This document shows, in pieces, positions 18,211 to 26,729 of a stretch of 64,000 bases of DNA (the stretch's first letter is position 1; each line of letters starts with the position of its first letter). The DNA is taken from the NCBI RefSeq assembly GCF_001761465.1, contig NZ_CP017479.1:4338595-4402594 (forward strand). Reading direction: 5' to 3'. Both the position numbers and the translations under genes were made by a program. The notes under the pieces were generated by a model. That model had not been told where the DNA came from, ran no database searches, and was given only the letters and a program-made list of their open reading frames with translations. This DNA is from Flavobacterium gilvum (lineage in GTDB: Bacteria; Bacteroidota; Bacteroidia; Flavobacteriales; Flavobacteriaceae).

Positions 18211-18483
18211 ATGAACAAATCAGAATTAATCGACGCTATCGCTGCTGATGCAGGAATTACAAAAGCAGCTGCAAAATTGGCATTGGAATCATTTTTAGGA
18301 AATGTAGGCGGAACTTTGAAAAAAGGAGGTAAAGTATCTTTAGTAGGATTCGGTTCATGGTCAGTTTCATCTAGAGCTGCAAGAGACGGAAGAAATCCTC
18401 AAACTGGAAAAACTATTAAAATCGCTGCAAAAAATGTTGTAAAATTCAAAGCTGGAGCAGATTTAGAAGGAGCAGTAAACTAA
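18211..18483 (+). CDS. hup: HU-family DNA-binding protein
   Basis: This 90-residue nucleoid protein bends and compacts DNA. The family pattern is complete: MNKSELIDAIAADAGITKAA, the dimer helix, GFGSWSVSSRAARDGRNPQTG forming the DNA-intercalating beta-arm, and KIAAKNVVKFKAGADLEGAV at the end. It has its own promoter and a terminator. Codon use is strongly biased toward AT-ending codons, as expected for an abundant protein. Confidence 0.95.
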   Translation: MNKSELIDAIAADAGITKAAAKLALESFLGNVGGTLKKGGKVSLVGFGSWSVSSRAARDGRNPQTGKTIKIAAKNVVKFKAGADLEGAVN

Positions 18484-18509
18484 GAAATAGTTTATCGAAA
18501 AATATAATT

Positions 18510-18535
18510 AACCTTCCTATTGGAGGGTTTTTTTA
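18510..18535 (+). terminator. Terminator after the HU gene
   Basis: AACCTTCC (18510-18517) and GGAGGGTT (18522-18529) form a short stem with one wobble, followed by a T run. Confidence 0.75.
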
Positions 18536-18613
18536 TGCTTTTAAACGAATAAACTCCGAAACTCTTTGTGTTTGTATTTAAATTTTCATAAATTTAATTA
18601 AAAATATAGCCTT

Positions 18614-19174
18614 ATGATTTCAGAAAAATTAAAAAAAGGATATTTACTTATAGCCGAACCATCCATAATTGGAGACTTATCGTTTAATCGATCCGTAATT
18701 CTTTTGGCCGATCATAACGAAGATGGCTCGGTAGGCTTTATCATGAACAAACCATTGAAATATACCATCAATGATTTGATTCCTGAAATAAATGCCAATT
18801 TCAAAATCTTTAATGGTGGCCCCGTAGAACAGGACAACCTTTATTTTATTCACAACATCCCCGATTTAATTCCCAACAGTATCGAAATATCGAGTGGCAT
18901 TTATTGGGGTGGCGATTTTGAATCCACCAAAGACCTTATCAATAGAGGGAAAATCAAGAAAGAAAACATTCGTTTCTTTTTAGGATATACCGGATGGGAA
19001 GAACACCAACTTGAAAAAGAAATGGAAGCCAATTCGTGGATTATCACCAAAAACAATTATGAGAATAAAATCATTGGGAGACCAACGGCTCATTTCTGGA
19101 AAGAACAAATCATAGAATTGGGAGGCGAATACCTTATCTGGTCCAACGCCCCCGAAAACCCCTATTTAAACTAA
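18614..19174 (+). CDS. YqgE/AlgH family protein
   Basis: This 186-residue cytoplasmic protein belongs to the DUF179 YqgE/AlgH family, assigned by LKKGYLLIAEPSI, FNRSVILLADHNEDGSVGFI with MNKPL, FNGGPVEQDNLYFIH and FLGYTGWEEHQLEKEM. The structure is known for homologues, but the biochemical role is not. In pseudomonads AlgH was proposed as a regulator. It ends 8 bases inside the convergent aminotransferase gene, so the two 3' ends overlap. Confidence 0.92.
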   Translation: MISEKLKKGYLLIAEPSIIGDLSFNRSVILLADHNEDGSVGFIMNKPLKYTINDLIPEINANFKIFNGGPVEQDNLYFIHNIPDLIPNSIEISSGIYWGGDFESTKDLINRGKIKKENIRFFLGYTGWEEHQLEKEMEANSWIITKNNYENKIIGRPTAHFWKEQIIELGGEYLIWSNAPENPYLN

Positions 19175-20005
19175 ATTCAAAGACTCATTCAATTTTGCAA
19201 CCAAAGTTTTGGAAACCTCAATCGAGAATTCTTTTTTCCTGTACTTTGTAATCGGTTGCACACCTTTAATAACATTTGTCAGAAACAATTCATCTGCTTT
19301 TTGAAGATCAAAAGGAGAAATAATAGCTTCAACCACTTCAATGCCATCTATTTTTTTAGCCAAAGCTAAAATTTGTTTTCTCATGACACCATTCAAACAA
19401 CCTTCGGAAACAGGAGGAGTAATTAATTGATTCCCTGTCAGCATAAAAATATTAGCTTGCAATGCTTCGACAACATTTTTACTGTCATTTAATAAAATAC
19501 AATTATCCAGACCATTCTCGTGAGCATAAACACTTCCCGTTACATTTATTAAACGGTTTGTCGTTTTTATCGAGGACAACAATTGCTTTGTGATATAAAA
19601 ATCCTTAAACAAATCGACTTCATATTCAGCTTCATTAAGAATATAAACATCTTTTTCAAGCTGACTAGCCTGTATCAAAAAAGAAACAGTATTATTTTGT
19701 GGTAAATAATATCCTCCGTCATTTCTATAAACTGTAATTCGAGCTCTTGAAGACGATTCTAATCCATCTTTTTTAACCAAATCAAGAATTTGATCTTCCA
19801 AGTATTCCATCGTAAAATCCATTGGAATTTCCATTCGGATGACACGCATCGAAGACATCAACCTAAAATAATGATCTTCAAAAAACAAGATTTTCCCGTT
19901 TACAATTTTCACAGTTTCAAAAACTGCGTCTCCATACAAAAACCCTCGATTCTGAACCAACATATTTGTATCTTCAGACACCAATGTACCATTAAAATTT
20001 ACCAT
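19166..20005 (-). CDS. PLP-dependent class IV aminotransferase (IlvE/PabC type)
   Basis: This 279-residue fold-type IV PLP enzyme is a branched-chain or D-amino-acid aminotransferase, or aminodeoxychorismate lyase. Seen: NRGFLYGDAVFETVKI near the N-terminus, the predicted PLP lysine in SSIKTTNRLINVTGS, and NVVEALQANIFM with the turn preceding TPPVSEGCLNGVMRKQIL. The protein lacks the longer N-terminus of typical IlvE, and its length fits PabC-like lyases, which supply p-aminobenzoate for folate. The exact reaction cannot be decided from sequence. Its 3' end overlaps yqgE by 9 bases. Confidence 0.85.
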   Translation of the reverse strand: MVNFNGTLVSEDTNMLVQNRGFLYGDAVFETVKIVNGKILFFEDHYFRLMSSMRVIRMEIPMDFTMEYLEDQILDLVKKDGLESSSRARITVYRNDGGYYLPQNNTVSFLIQASQLEKDVYILNEAEYEVDLFKDFYITKQLLSSIKTTNRLINVTGSVYAHENGLDNCILLNDSKNVVEALQANIFMLTGNQLITPPVSEGCLNGVMRKQILALAKKIDGIEVVEAIISPFDLQKADELFLTNVIKGVQPITKYRKKEFSIEVSKTLVAKLNESLNLV

Positions 20006-20014
20006 ACTGTATAT

Positions 20015-20044
20015 AAAAAAAAGTCACGCCAAAAAAGGCGTGAC
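20015..20044 (-). terminator. Terminator of the START-like gene
   Basis: GTCACGCC (20023-20030) and GGCGTGAC (20037-20044) form a perfect 8-bp stem. On the minus strand it is followed by a T run. Confidence 0.85.
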
Positions 20045-20072
20045 AAATATAAGTCATAATATACAAATCTTA

Positions 20073-20465
20073 CTATACAGAACCGATAACATGTTTCAAA
20101 TCCGAAATTTGGTTTTCCCACAACTGAGTTGCTTCTTCAATTTCATCTTTTCGGGCAAAATCTACCACCATCAAAGAAACGTCTTTAGTCAATTCATCTT
20201 CTAAGATATTCAATTCAAAAAAATACTCAGTATCCTTATTATTCTCATCAACCCATCTGAACTTTACTTTCTCACCCGATTTTTTAGAAGCCAGCCTAGC
20301 TCTCTCCTGCGAATCATTCCAAATAAAAGTAAAAAATTCACCTCGCGAATTTACATTGTCAGCAAACCACTCCGACAAACCTGAAGGAGTCGAAATATAT
20401 TGGTACAATAATTGGGGAGAGGAATTTATAGGGAATTCTATTTCGTAACGCACTTTTAAATCCAT
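20073..20465 (-). CDS. START-like (SRPBCC/AHSA1-type) domain protein
   Basis: This 130-residue protein fits a single START-like helix-grip domain: YEIEFPINSSPQLLYQYIST, GLSEWFADNV, then the strands FTFIWNDSQERARLASKKSG and VKFRWVDENNKD, and a long C-terminal helix ending LWENQISDLKHVIGS. Such proteins form a hydrophobic ligand cavity. Bacteroidota homologues are small conserved proteins of unknown function. It probably binds a lipid-like ligand or a partner protein. It has its own terminator. Confidence 0.82.
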   Translation of the reverse strand: MDLKVRYEIEFPINSSPQLLYQYISTPSGLSEWFADNVNSRGEFFTFIWNDSQERARLASKKSGEKVKFRWVDENNKDTEYFFELNILEDELTKDVSLMVVDFARKDEIEEATQLWENQISDLKHVIGSV

Positions 20466-20552
20466 GAATTTTGTCTAATTTTTTCGAAATATATAGATTA
20501 TTACTTCAATAAAAAAACGTTTTGAAAAAAAATTTTTTTTTGTTGTTTTTCG

Positions 20553-20583
20553 TTTGCAAACTATAATTATTGTTTTATATTTG
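20553..20583 (+). promoter_or_regulatory. Canonical promoter of tRNA-Met
   Basis: TTTG at 20553-20556, exactly 19 bases, then TATATTTG at 20576-20583. This is a perfect match to the Bacteroidota consensus. Transcription would start near 20590, about 30 bases before the tRNA. Confidence 0.8.
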
Positions 20584-20618
20584 CACCCGCATTCAGGGAC
20601 AGGATTTGTCTCAAATAT

Positions 20619-20692
20619 GGCGAGGTAGCTCAGTCGGTTAGAGCGCAGGATTCATAACCCTGAGGTCACGGGTTCAACTCCCGTCTTCGCTA
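20619..20692 (+). tRNA. tRNA-Met (CAT anticodon)
   Basis: A 74-nt cloverleaf is readable. Acceptor GGCGAGG (20619-20625) pairs with CTTCGCT (20685-20691) with two G-T pairs. The T arm is ACGGG-TTCAACT-CCCGT. The anticodon loop is TTCATAA with CAT. The CCA end is not encoded. The lack of initiator features (it has no three G-C pairs in the anticodon stem) points to elongator Met. A tRNA-Ile with lysidine-modified CAT is the alternative. It lies at the left edge of the accessory island. Confidence 0.93.
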
Positions 20693-20701
20693 CAAAAGGT
20701 A

Positions 20702-20734
20702 AGCCCTAACTAATCAAACAGTTAGGGCTTTTTT
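20702..20734 (+). terminator. Terminator after tRNA-Met
   Basis: AGCCCTAACT (20702-20711) and AGTTAGGGCT (20720-20729) form a perfect 10-bp stem followed by Ts. Confidence 0.9.
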
Positions 20735-20870
20735 ATTGGTTTTTCAAGGGCGTACTGAAAGGGAAAACCATATTTTTTTTTCAAACTTTTCTTAAAAATA
20801 CATTTTAATCTTTAAGTCTCCTTTCTCATAAACAAACCAAGCATTCCTTCTGAAACTTTACCTAAAAAAC

Positions 20871-21046
20871 TACACTTTACCAAGTCGCAAAAAAACCATG
20901 CTAGACCAGCAGTTTTGATTTTTAAATCGCTTAACATATCTACTCCAATCATCCTGCTTTACAACGTCTTTTATCGTCGAATCATCAATTAAAGAAATTA
21001 GCTGTATGCAAACAGATTTAGTCGAAAATATCTATTTTTGCTCAAC
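20871..21046 (-). pseudogene. N-terminal relic of an IS4-type transposase
   Basis: On the minus strand one frame reads LISLIDDSTIKDVVKQDDWS, then RYVKRFKNQNCWSSMV, and stops at 20871. This resembles the N-terminal helical domain of IS4-family (DUF4372-containing) transposases of Bacteroidota, which read like S-K-N-x-Y-F, then L-I-x-x-I and a W/F-x-x-(M/L)-V-x-M-x-F pattern. A second frame just upstream (21046-21008) gives SKNRYFRLNLF, so a frameshift separates the two parts. The catalytic DDE core is missing. Only about 60 codons survive, so the element is dead. It marks the left edge of the carbohydrate island beside tRNA-Met. Confidence 0.6.
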
Positions 21047-21178
21047 TCTTTTTTAATATTACAAAAGTACATTTAACAACAGGCGATGAAAATGTAACAC
21101 AAATTATTTCCAATGAAATTCCAATAGTTCTCTCGTTAGACAACTTTTGCACATTATTCTAAGTTCAATCACAATACT

Positions 21179-23899
21179 ATGAAAACAGAATTAACAAGTC
21201 TTCTCTACCATTACATATCAGCATATTCCCGAGAGAAATCTTTAATTAGACTATCCTTATTCCTAATATTCAGTTTTTTTTCTGTAACCGTTTTTGCTCA
21301 AGGCAACCGGTCAATACAAACGCTAAACGCCGGATGGAAATTTCATAAAAGTAATACCTCAGAACTGCAGGCTGTACTTCGTGAAAAGGAAGATTGGGAA
21401 CAAGTAAATCTTCCACACTGTTTTAATGCCGAAGATGGTGAAGATGAAAAATATGGTTATTACAGAGGCGGTGCTTGGTATTTTAAAGAAATTTCTATTG
21501 ACTCTTCTTACCAAAACCAGCGAGTATTCATGTATTTTGAAGCAGCCAATCAGGTTTGTGAATTATTTGTAAATGGTGTTTCAGCTGGAAAACATATAGG
21601 CGGATACACTTCATTTTGTTTCGAAATTACTTCACTTCTAAAATTAGGTGCAAAAAATGTCATAACTGTGCGGGTAGATAATAGTCATAATGAGAATATT
21701 CCTCCTTTAGATGCTGATTTCTCATTTATGGGAGGCCTCTACCGGGATGTTTACCTGATTACAACTAATAACGTTCATTTCGACTTGCTCAATAATGGCT
21801 CTAATGGAGTTTTCATCGAAACACCGACAGTGACAGAACAAACCGCAACAGTGCGGCTTCGTGCTACAATAAAAAACGACGGAAAAGCCAAACAAAAAAT
21901 ACTCCAGTATACCCGCATTACTGATGCTGGCGGCAAAATGATAACGACAAAATCGACTGCAGTTACAATTTTACCAGGTCAAATATATCAGACTGAGCAA
22001 AATGGATTTTCGATTCCTAATCCCCATTTATGGAGCCCCGATTCGCCTTATTTGTATACTGTCACGACAGAAATTAGGGATTCGAAAGGACATCTTATTG
22101 ACCAGATTTCCAATCCACTTGGCTTACGCTGGTATACATTTGATGCGAACAAGGGATTTATCCTGAACGGGAAGCCACTGAAATTAATTGGTGTAAACCG
22201 TCATCAATATTATTCACACCAGGGCTTCGCTTTGAGCAACGAACAACATGTTCATGATATTGAACTACTGAAACAAATGGGAGGCAATTGTTTACGGATA
22301 GCCCATTACCCGCATGACCCTGCGATACTGGAAGCATGCGACCGTTTAGGTATCATTGCAACAGAGGAAATTCCCATTGTCAATTACATCAATGAAAACA
22401 GTAATGATTTCCGTTCTAACTGCTTGAACATGGCCGTAGAGTTGGTACGCAGGGACTACAATCATCCCAGCGTATTTGTTTGGGCCTACATGAACGAAAT
22501 GCTGAACAATAACAAACCGAAGAAGCCTGAAAATTTGAGACGTTTAAACAAATTGGCTATTTCAATTGACAGTATACTTCACAAAGAAGACAAAAACCGT
22601 TTTACGATGATTCCGAATGCTGAATGGTTCGAAGGATATCGTGATGCTGGCCTGATTGATTTACCTCAAATTTGTGGATGGAATATTTATGAAGGCTGGT
22701 ATGGGGAAAAGCTCAGTGACTTTGAACAATTCATGGATACATTTCATAAAAAATACCCAAATAAGCCGGTAATGATAACAGAATATGGTGCAGGCGCCGA
22801 CCCCCGGGTACGCAGCTTCGCACCTGAGCGATTCGACTTCTCAATGGAGTATCAGAATGCCTATCACGAGCATTATCTCAAAGCTATAATGGAGCGGCCA
22901 TATATTGCTGGTGCGTTTGCATGGGCATTTGTCGATTTTTTTGCGGAACCGAGAGTGGATGCCACACCACATGTAAATAATAAAGGCCTAATAACCTTAG
23001 ACCGTGAGCTCAAAGATTCTTACTTTTTATACCAAGCTTATTTACAAAAATCTCCTATGGTATCGATTGCTTCCAAGGGCTGGGAGCAAAGGGAGGGCAG
23101 TGCTGCCAGCATGGAAGAAGATTTCTGTAAACAGCCTGTAACCATCTATTCGAATCAACAGGAAATTGAGTTGTTTCTCCAAGGAAAGTCATTAGGTAAA
23201 AAAACAGTTGTTGATAATAAAGCTGTTTTTGAAGTGCCTTTTGCGAATGGTAGCAACCTCCTTGAGGCGGTTTGTAAAATCGGTAGCAATGTGATAAAAG
23301 ATGTAGCAACCATTCAATTTAGACTTTGGGATTTTCCGTTGAACAAACATCCGGAATCGTTTCCTTCCATACATGTAAATGCCGGCTCAAATTATTCCTA
23401 TTACGACAAAAAGAATCATTGCACATGGATGGTTGACCAGCCATACAGCAGAGGAAGCTGGGGTTATACTTCGGGTAAAAGATACCGTGCAGGCAGTCGG
23501 CCGGCATCCCAGCGTGAAATCAGCTGTACAGCGGATGAGCCTTTATATCAAACACAACAAATTGATCCCGGCTCCTACCGTTTTGATGTTCCAGATGGTA
23601 CATATGAAGTGAGCCTTTATTTTGCAGAACTCTTATCGGAGGCCCAAATGCAGAAATCATTATATAACCTAACAGCAGATGCAACCGTTGATAAAGCAGT
23701 GAAAAGAATTTTTAATGTAGATATCAATGGCTATCCCTTTCTTCGAAATTTAAATCTGAAAGAACAATATGGCGAAGCAGTGGCAGTACCCTTTAAGTAC
23801 ATCATTGACATAAGAGATAGCGAAGGGATTGAAATTAAATTCAGTGCTTTGGCTGGTGTACCTGTAATCAATGCTTTATCAGTTGTAAGAATAAAATAG
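21179..23899 (+). CDS. GH2-family beta-galactosidase-like enzyme with C-terminal malectin-like domain
   Basis: This secreted glycoside hydrolase of 906 residues acts on non-reducing beta-linked galactose, or possibly other beta-glycosides. A signal peptide ends near residue 41 (FSVTVFAQ) after an unusually long 25-residue polar lead. The GH2 sugar-binding domain (about 45-200: LNAGWKFHKS, NLPHCFNAED), an Ig-like domain and the TIM barrel follow. The acid/base is Glu440 in AYMNEM and the nucleophile is Glu535 in MITEYGAGAD. A DUF4982-like Ig segment leads to a malectin-like module (about 730-905, starting HVNAGSNYSYYDKKN) that may bind carbohydrate. It is alone on the plus strand at the island's left edge, reading away from tRNA-Met. 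Confidence 0.9.
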   Translation: MKTELTSLLYHYISAYSREKSLIRLSLFLIFSFFSVTVFAQGNRSIQTLNAGWKFHKSNTSELQAVLREKEDWEQVNLPHCFNAEDGEDEKYGYYRGGAWYFKEISIDSSYQNQRVFMYFEAANQVCELFVNGVSAGKHIGGYTSFCFEITSLLKLGAKNVITVRVDNSHNENIPPLDADFSFMGGLYRDVYLITTNNVHFDLLNNGSNGVFIETPTVTEQTATVRLRATIKNDGKAKQKILQYTRITDAGGKMITTKSTAVTILPGQIYQTEQNGFSIPNPHLWSPDSPYLYTVTTEIRDSKGHLIDQISNPLGLRWYTFDANKGFILNGKPLKLIGVNRHQYYSHQGFALSNEQHVHDIELLKQMGGNCLRIAHYPHDPAILEACDRLGIIATEEIPIVNYINENSNDFRSNCLNMAVELVRRDYNHPSVFVWAYMNEMLNNNKPKKPENLRRLNKLAISIDSILHKEDKNRFTMIPNAEWFEGYRDAGLIDLPQICGWNIYEGWYGEKLSDFEQFMDTFHKKYPNKPVMITEYGAGADPRVRSFAPERFDFSMEYQNAYHEHYLKAIMERPYIAGAFAWAFVDFFAEPRVDATPHVNNKGLITLDRELKDSYFLYQAYLQKSPMVSIASKGWEQREGSAASMEEDFCKQPVTIYSNQQEIELFLQGKSLGKKTVVDNKAVFEVPFANGSNLLEAVCKIGSNVIKDVATIQFRLWDFPLNKHPESFPSIHVNAGSNYSYYDKKNHCTWMVDQPYSRGSWGYTSGKRYRAGSRPASQREISCTADEPLYQTQQIDPGSYRFDVPDGTYEVSLYFAELLSEAQMQKSLYNLTADATVDKAVKRIFNVDINGYPFLRNLNLKEQYGEAVAVPFKYIIDIRDSEGIEIKFSALAGVPVINALSVVRIK

Positions 23900-23956
23900 G
23901 CGCATTCAGAATAAAATAAGTTATTATAACATTTAAAAATATAAAATAATCCAATC

Positions 23957-23998
23957 TTTATCCTCTCTCCTTTGGAGAGGGTTGGGGTGAGGTTAAAC
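23957..23998. repeat. REP-like intergenic repeat
   Basis: CCTCTCTCCTTTGGAGAGG with an internal hairpin followed by GTTGGGGTGAGGTT. This is a widespread type of Bacteroidota intergenic repeat, related in style to the element at 1-118. Confidence 0.6.
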
Positions 23999-24019
23999 AA
24001 AAAAGACTATTTTATATTT

Positions 24020-24145
24020 CTAATTGGTATAAACAATAATATGACGCCTTACCACCGATTGCACCTTTTTGGAATATTCATTTGGAAGAAAGCCAAAACA
24101 ATTCATTGATACAATTCCTAAAACAGCTAAAAACTTTATATTCAT
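24020..24145 (-). pseudogene. Truncated secreted-protein N-terminus
   Basis: A 41-codon frame starts at ATG 24145. The first 18 residues (MNIKFLAVLGIVSMNCFG) look like a signal peptide. The remaining 23 residues match nothing I recognise before the stop at 24020. Because all neighbours are secreted glycan enzymes, this may be the remaining 5' end of a deleted enzyme gene. It could also be a genuine small secreted peptide. Confidence 0.3.
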
Positions 24146-24224
24146 TTTTTCATTTAATCATTAAAATCAACTATTTTTCTAGACTAATATGAATTTACAT
24201 ATTAGAAGATAAGCAAAATATCAA

Positions 24225-26600
24225 TTACCGAAATCCCTCTGCAATTATCACATCCTTTTCTCTAGATTTCGGACTAACATTCAATGAAACAATTTTTCCT
24301 TTACGCACAGATACTTCAACAATAGTATTTTGTGGAGCACAAAGTTTAAAATCAACATCCCATTCTTTTGGCCATGCTGGCAATAAGTAAATTTTGTCAT
24401 CACCATATGGGTCTGCAGCCATCAACATTTCCTGCACTCCGACAAGACCAGCCCCACCCCAGTTATGATCGGGCAACCAATCGTGACCCGGCCCGAAGAA
24501 TGCAGAAAAACGTGCTTGTGGTGCAACCATATTTGACAACTTATATATAGCTCTTTTTTTTGCTTCGTCTGGCCATCCCAAGGCGGCCATATTGGCTACA
24601 TTTGCCATCCATGAGTAATCCTGTTTGCAGAATTTAGCTCTATTTTCAGGTATCGTCAACCATGTATCCCTGGCAAGGGAAAGTGTTGATGGTTTTGTTA
24701 CCCCAACCATGCGGTAAGGCCAATAAGCATACATTTCAATGGGCTCCCACATATTATATTCCTTTTCCCAACTCACCGCAGGTAAAAGCGATCTTTTGCC
24801 ATCCCTGATACCCTCCGGTAATGGAGGTAACGAAGCTTGTATACGAAGCAATTCTTTTTTGTCAGCAGCATTTATTTCGGAAAGGGTAATCAAAGCATCT
24901 GTTATACGGATAAGACCACTTACTACTTCAATAGGATTGGTAGCTCCCTCTAGAAATTCCAGTCCACATGAAGGATAAATAACAAGTTTCCCGCTATCGT
25001 TTAATTCCTGTCCTGTCCTTTTTTTATACTCTTGTCTATAAAAACTATCATAAAAAAGCACTACCCCTTTAATCCAGTTTAAATCATCTTTAATTGGAAT
25101 ACCCAATTGGTTATGTGCTTGTAATGCCATCCATGCATGTTCTAACATCATTGAGAAATGGTATCTCAAATGTGGGGCTGTCGTTAAACCATCAGGTCCC
25201 GGAGCAACCCCCGAACTGCACAATCCCCAGATATCAAGTGGCTCTGGATAAACTACTCCAGCAGCATTAATTGTTTTTGCGCGGGCAGCCGCAGTTTTTG
25301 AACGATCACGGTAAAAAGAGATAGAAGGCGATAACAAATCGATATCGCCATTTACAATTGCAGGCCAACCAAGCCAACGCTGATTTTGCGACATAAAAGA
25401 ACAAAACATCCATCTGCGAAAATCCGGAGTGCTTTCTCCTTTTTGATAAATGGGCAAGTCACCTCCATTATTACCTGTAATTCCTCCAGGAAAATTATCT
25501 ACAGTAAATATACCCCCATTGAAAAGCAACGGCAATTCACCATCCCTGTTGCAGGCAAGCATATAGCGAAACAACTGATAATTGCGACCAATAACAAAAG
25601 CGGTATCCTTTAAGGTTTTATTTGGATTAATAACTACATGCGAACGATTCCAAAATTGTTTCCAGTATTTCAATTCGAGTTCCCTCGCCTTTGTTCGACT
25701 AGGCGCTGACAATAACGAACTTGCCTGTTGCTCCCATTGCTTTGTATTTGAATTAAGGCTTCCCCCCAAATGCAGTGTTACCACATGTTTCTTGCTTTTT
25801 ATACTTGTATAGTGCCATGCTTTACCCTTCCAATTTTGCCATTGTACCTCCTCTGGTAATGGCATCCCGACAGCATTATCCAAACACAGAATTCCTCCAA
25901 AAATTCTTTTTGTAGTTGCGTCGTTAACTGCATTGGCAGGAATACCCTGCAAGCCAGCCTTCTTTATAATATCAACAGAAAAATCTTCATTTCGGTGATA
26001 AAAGAGCAAGGACTTTCTTAGTGGTACAATATTGTCTGCAGTAACCGTAGTAAAGCGATTCATATCTAAACGCAAACTATCCTTTTGTTTTTCACGCCAG
26101 CTTCCGTATGCCACTTTCATAGTAATAGGTTGGTTTGCCGATGCCTCGTAAATAAGAGTTTCACCCGCAAACCATAATGACATCTTGAAATCACCCTGCA
26201 AAATTCGAATAGTACCAGTTTCAATATCAAGAATTTGCTTAAAACCAGGTTTACCAAGATGAATTTCCTGTGGTGTTATACGAAGGCATCCTAGTTTTAA
26301 AAGCCTGCCCTGTTCGTCATAAGCACCATTATGTGAAAGATAAACCCATACCGAATTATCCTGCACCCATACATTTGCACCGGCTCCCTTTCTTCCAGAT
26401 AAAGGCATAGAACCTAAAGCATTTTTCGATGGTGTTTCCCAAACTACCTGATACGATTTTGGAAGCACACTTTGTGATTTTAATTGAGCACTATAACAAC
26501 TGAATAAAATAAGGGCTATAAATTGAACTCTTACAAAAGTACCTCCCCCACGTATTATTCTATTTTTTGTTAGTTTAACATATATTAATTTTAGGTTCAT
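24225..26600 (-). CDS. DUF5703 / GH95-like secreted protein, predicted glycoside hydrolase
   Basis: This roughly 790-residue protein begins with a beta-sandwich region of DUF5703 type (WETPSKNALGSMPLSGRKGA, then YDEQGRLLKLGCLRI). A long helical part follows, compatible with an (alpha/alpha)6 barrel (MFCSFMSQNQRWLGWPAIVN, FFGPGHDWLPDHNWGGAGLV). It ends with a small beta domain (LLPAWPKEWDVDFKL), the order seen in GH95 alpha-L-fucosidases and galactosidases. No activity is proven for DUF5703 proteins. I place the start at ATG 26600, since the conserved promoter at 26645-26686 predicts a transcript start near 26640, leaving almost no leader for the alternative ATG at 26627. LFSC at the signal sequence could be a lipobox. 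The LacI gene lies directly upstream. Confidence 0.75.
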   Translation of the reverse strand: MNLKLIYVKLTKNRIIRGGGTFVRVQFIALILFSCYSAQLKSQSVLPKSYQVVWETPSKNALGSMPLSGRKGAGANVWVQDNSVWVYLSHNGAYDEQGRLLKLGCLRITPQEIHLGKPGFKQILDIETGTIRILQGDFKMSLWFAGETLIYEASANQPITMKVAYGSWREKQKDSLRLDMNRFTTVTADNIVPLRKSLLFYHRNEDFSVDIIKKAGLQGIPANAVNDATTKRIFGGILCLDNAVGMPLPEEVQWQNWKGKAWHYTSIKSKKHVVTLHLGGSLNSNTKQWEQQASSLLSAPSRTKARELELKYWKQFWNRSHVVINPNKTLKDTAFVIGRNYQLFRYMLACNRDGELPLLFNGGIFTVDNFPGGITGNNGGDLPIYQKGESTPDFRRWMFCSFMSQNQRWLGWPAIVNGDIDLLSPSISFYRDRSKTAAARAKTINAAGVVYPEPLDIWGLCSSGVAPGPDGLTTAPHLRYHFSMMLEHAWMALQAHNQLGIPIKDDLNWIKGVVLFYDSFYRQEYKKRTGQELNDSGKLVIYPSCGLEFLEGATNPIEVVSGLIRITDALITLSEINAADKKELLRIQASLPPLPEGIRDGKRSLLPAVSWEKEYNMWEPIEMYAYWPYRMVGVTKPSTLSLARDTWLTIPENRAKFCKQDYSWMANVANMAALGWPDEAKKRAIYKLSNMVAPQARFSAFFGPGHDWLPDHNWGGAGLVGVQEMLMAADPYGDDKIYLLPAWPKEWDVDFKLCAPQNTIVEVSVRKGKIVSLNVSPKSREKDVIIAEGFR

Positions 26601-26644
26601 TTTTTCATGCAGTATTATCCAGTTCATTATTTATTATAAAGACA

Positions 26645-26686
26645 AAATCAAAAAATACAATTGCCAACAATCAATTCACAAAACAA
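26645..26686 (-). promoter_or_regulatory. Conserved 42-bp promoter/operator block (copy 1, DUF5703 gene)
   Basis: These 42 bases are identical to 37122-37163 upstream of susC, and similarity extends about 12 bases further downstream. On the minus strand the block contains TTTG (26682-26679), a 21-base spacer and TATTTTTTG (26657-26649), which is close to the Bacteroidota promoter consensus. The spacer holds AATTG-N8-CAATT around TTGTTGGCAAT. This is a candidate operator, possibly for the LacI-family protein encoded just upstream. Confidence 0.7.
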
Positions 26687-26729
26687 AAAAATATGGTTTC
26701 TAAAGTACTTTTATTCAAAAATGGAAACA

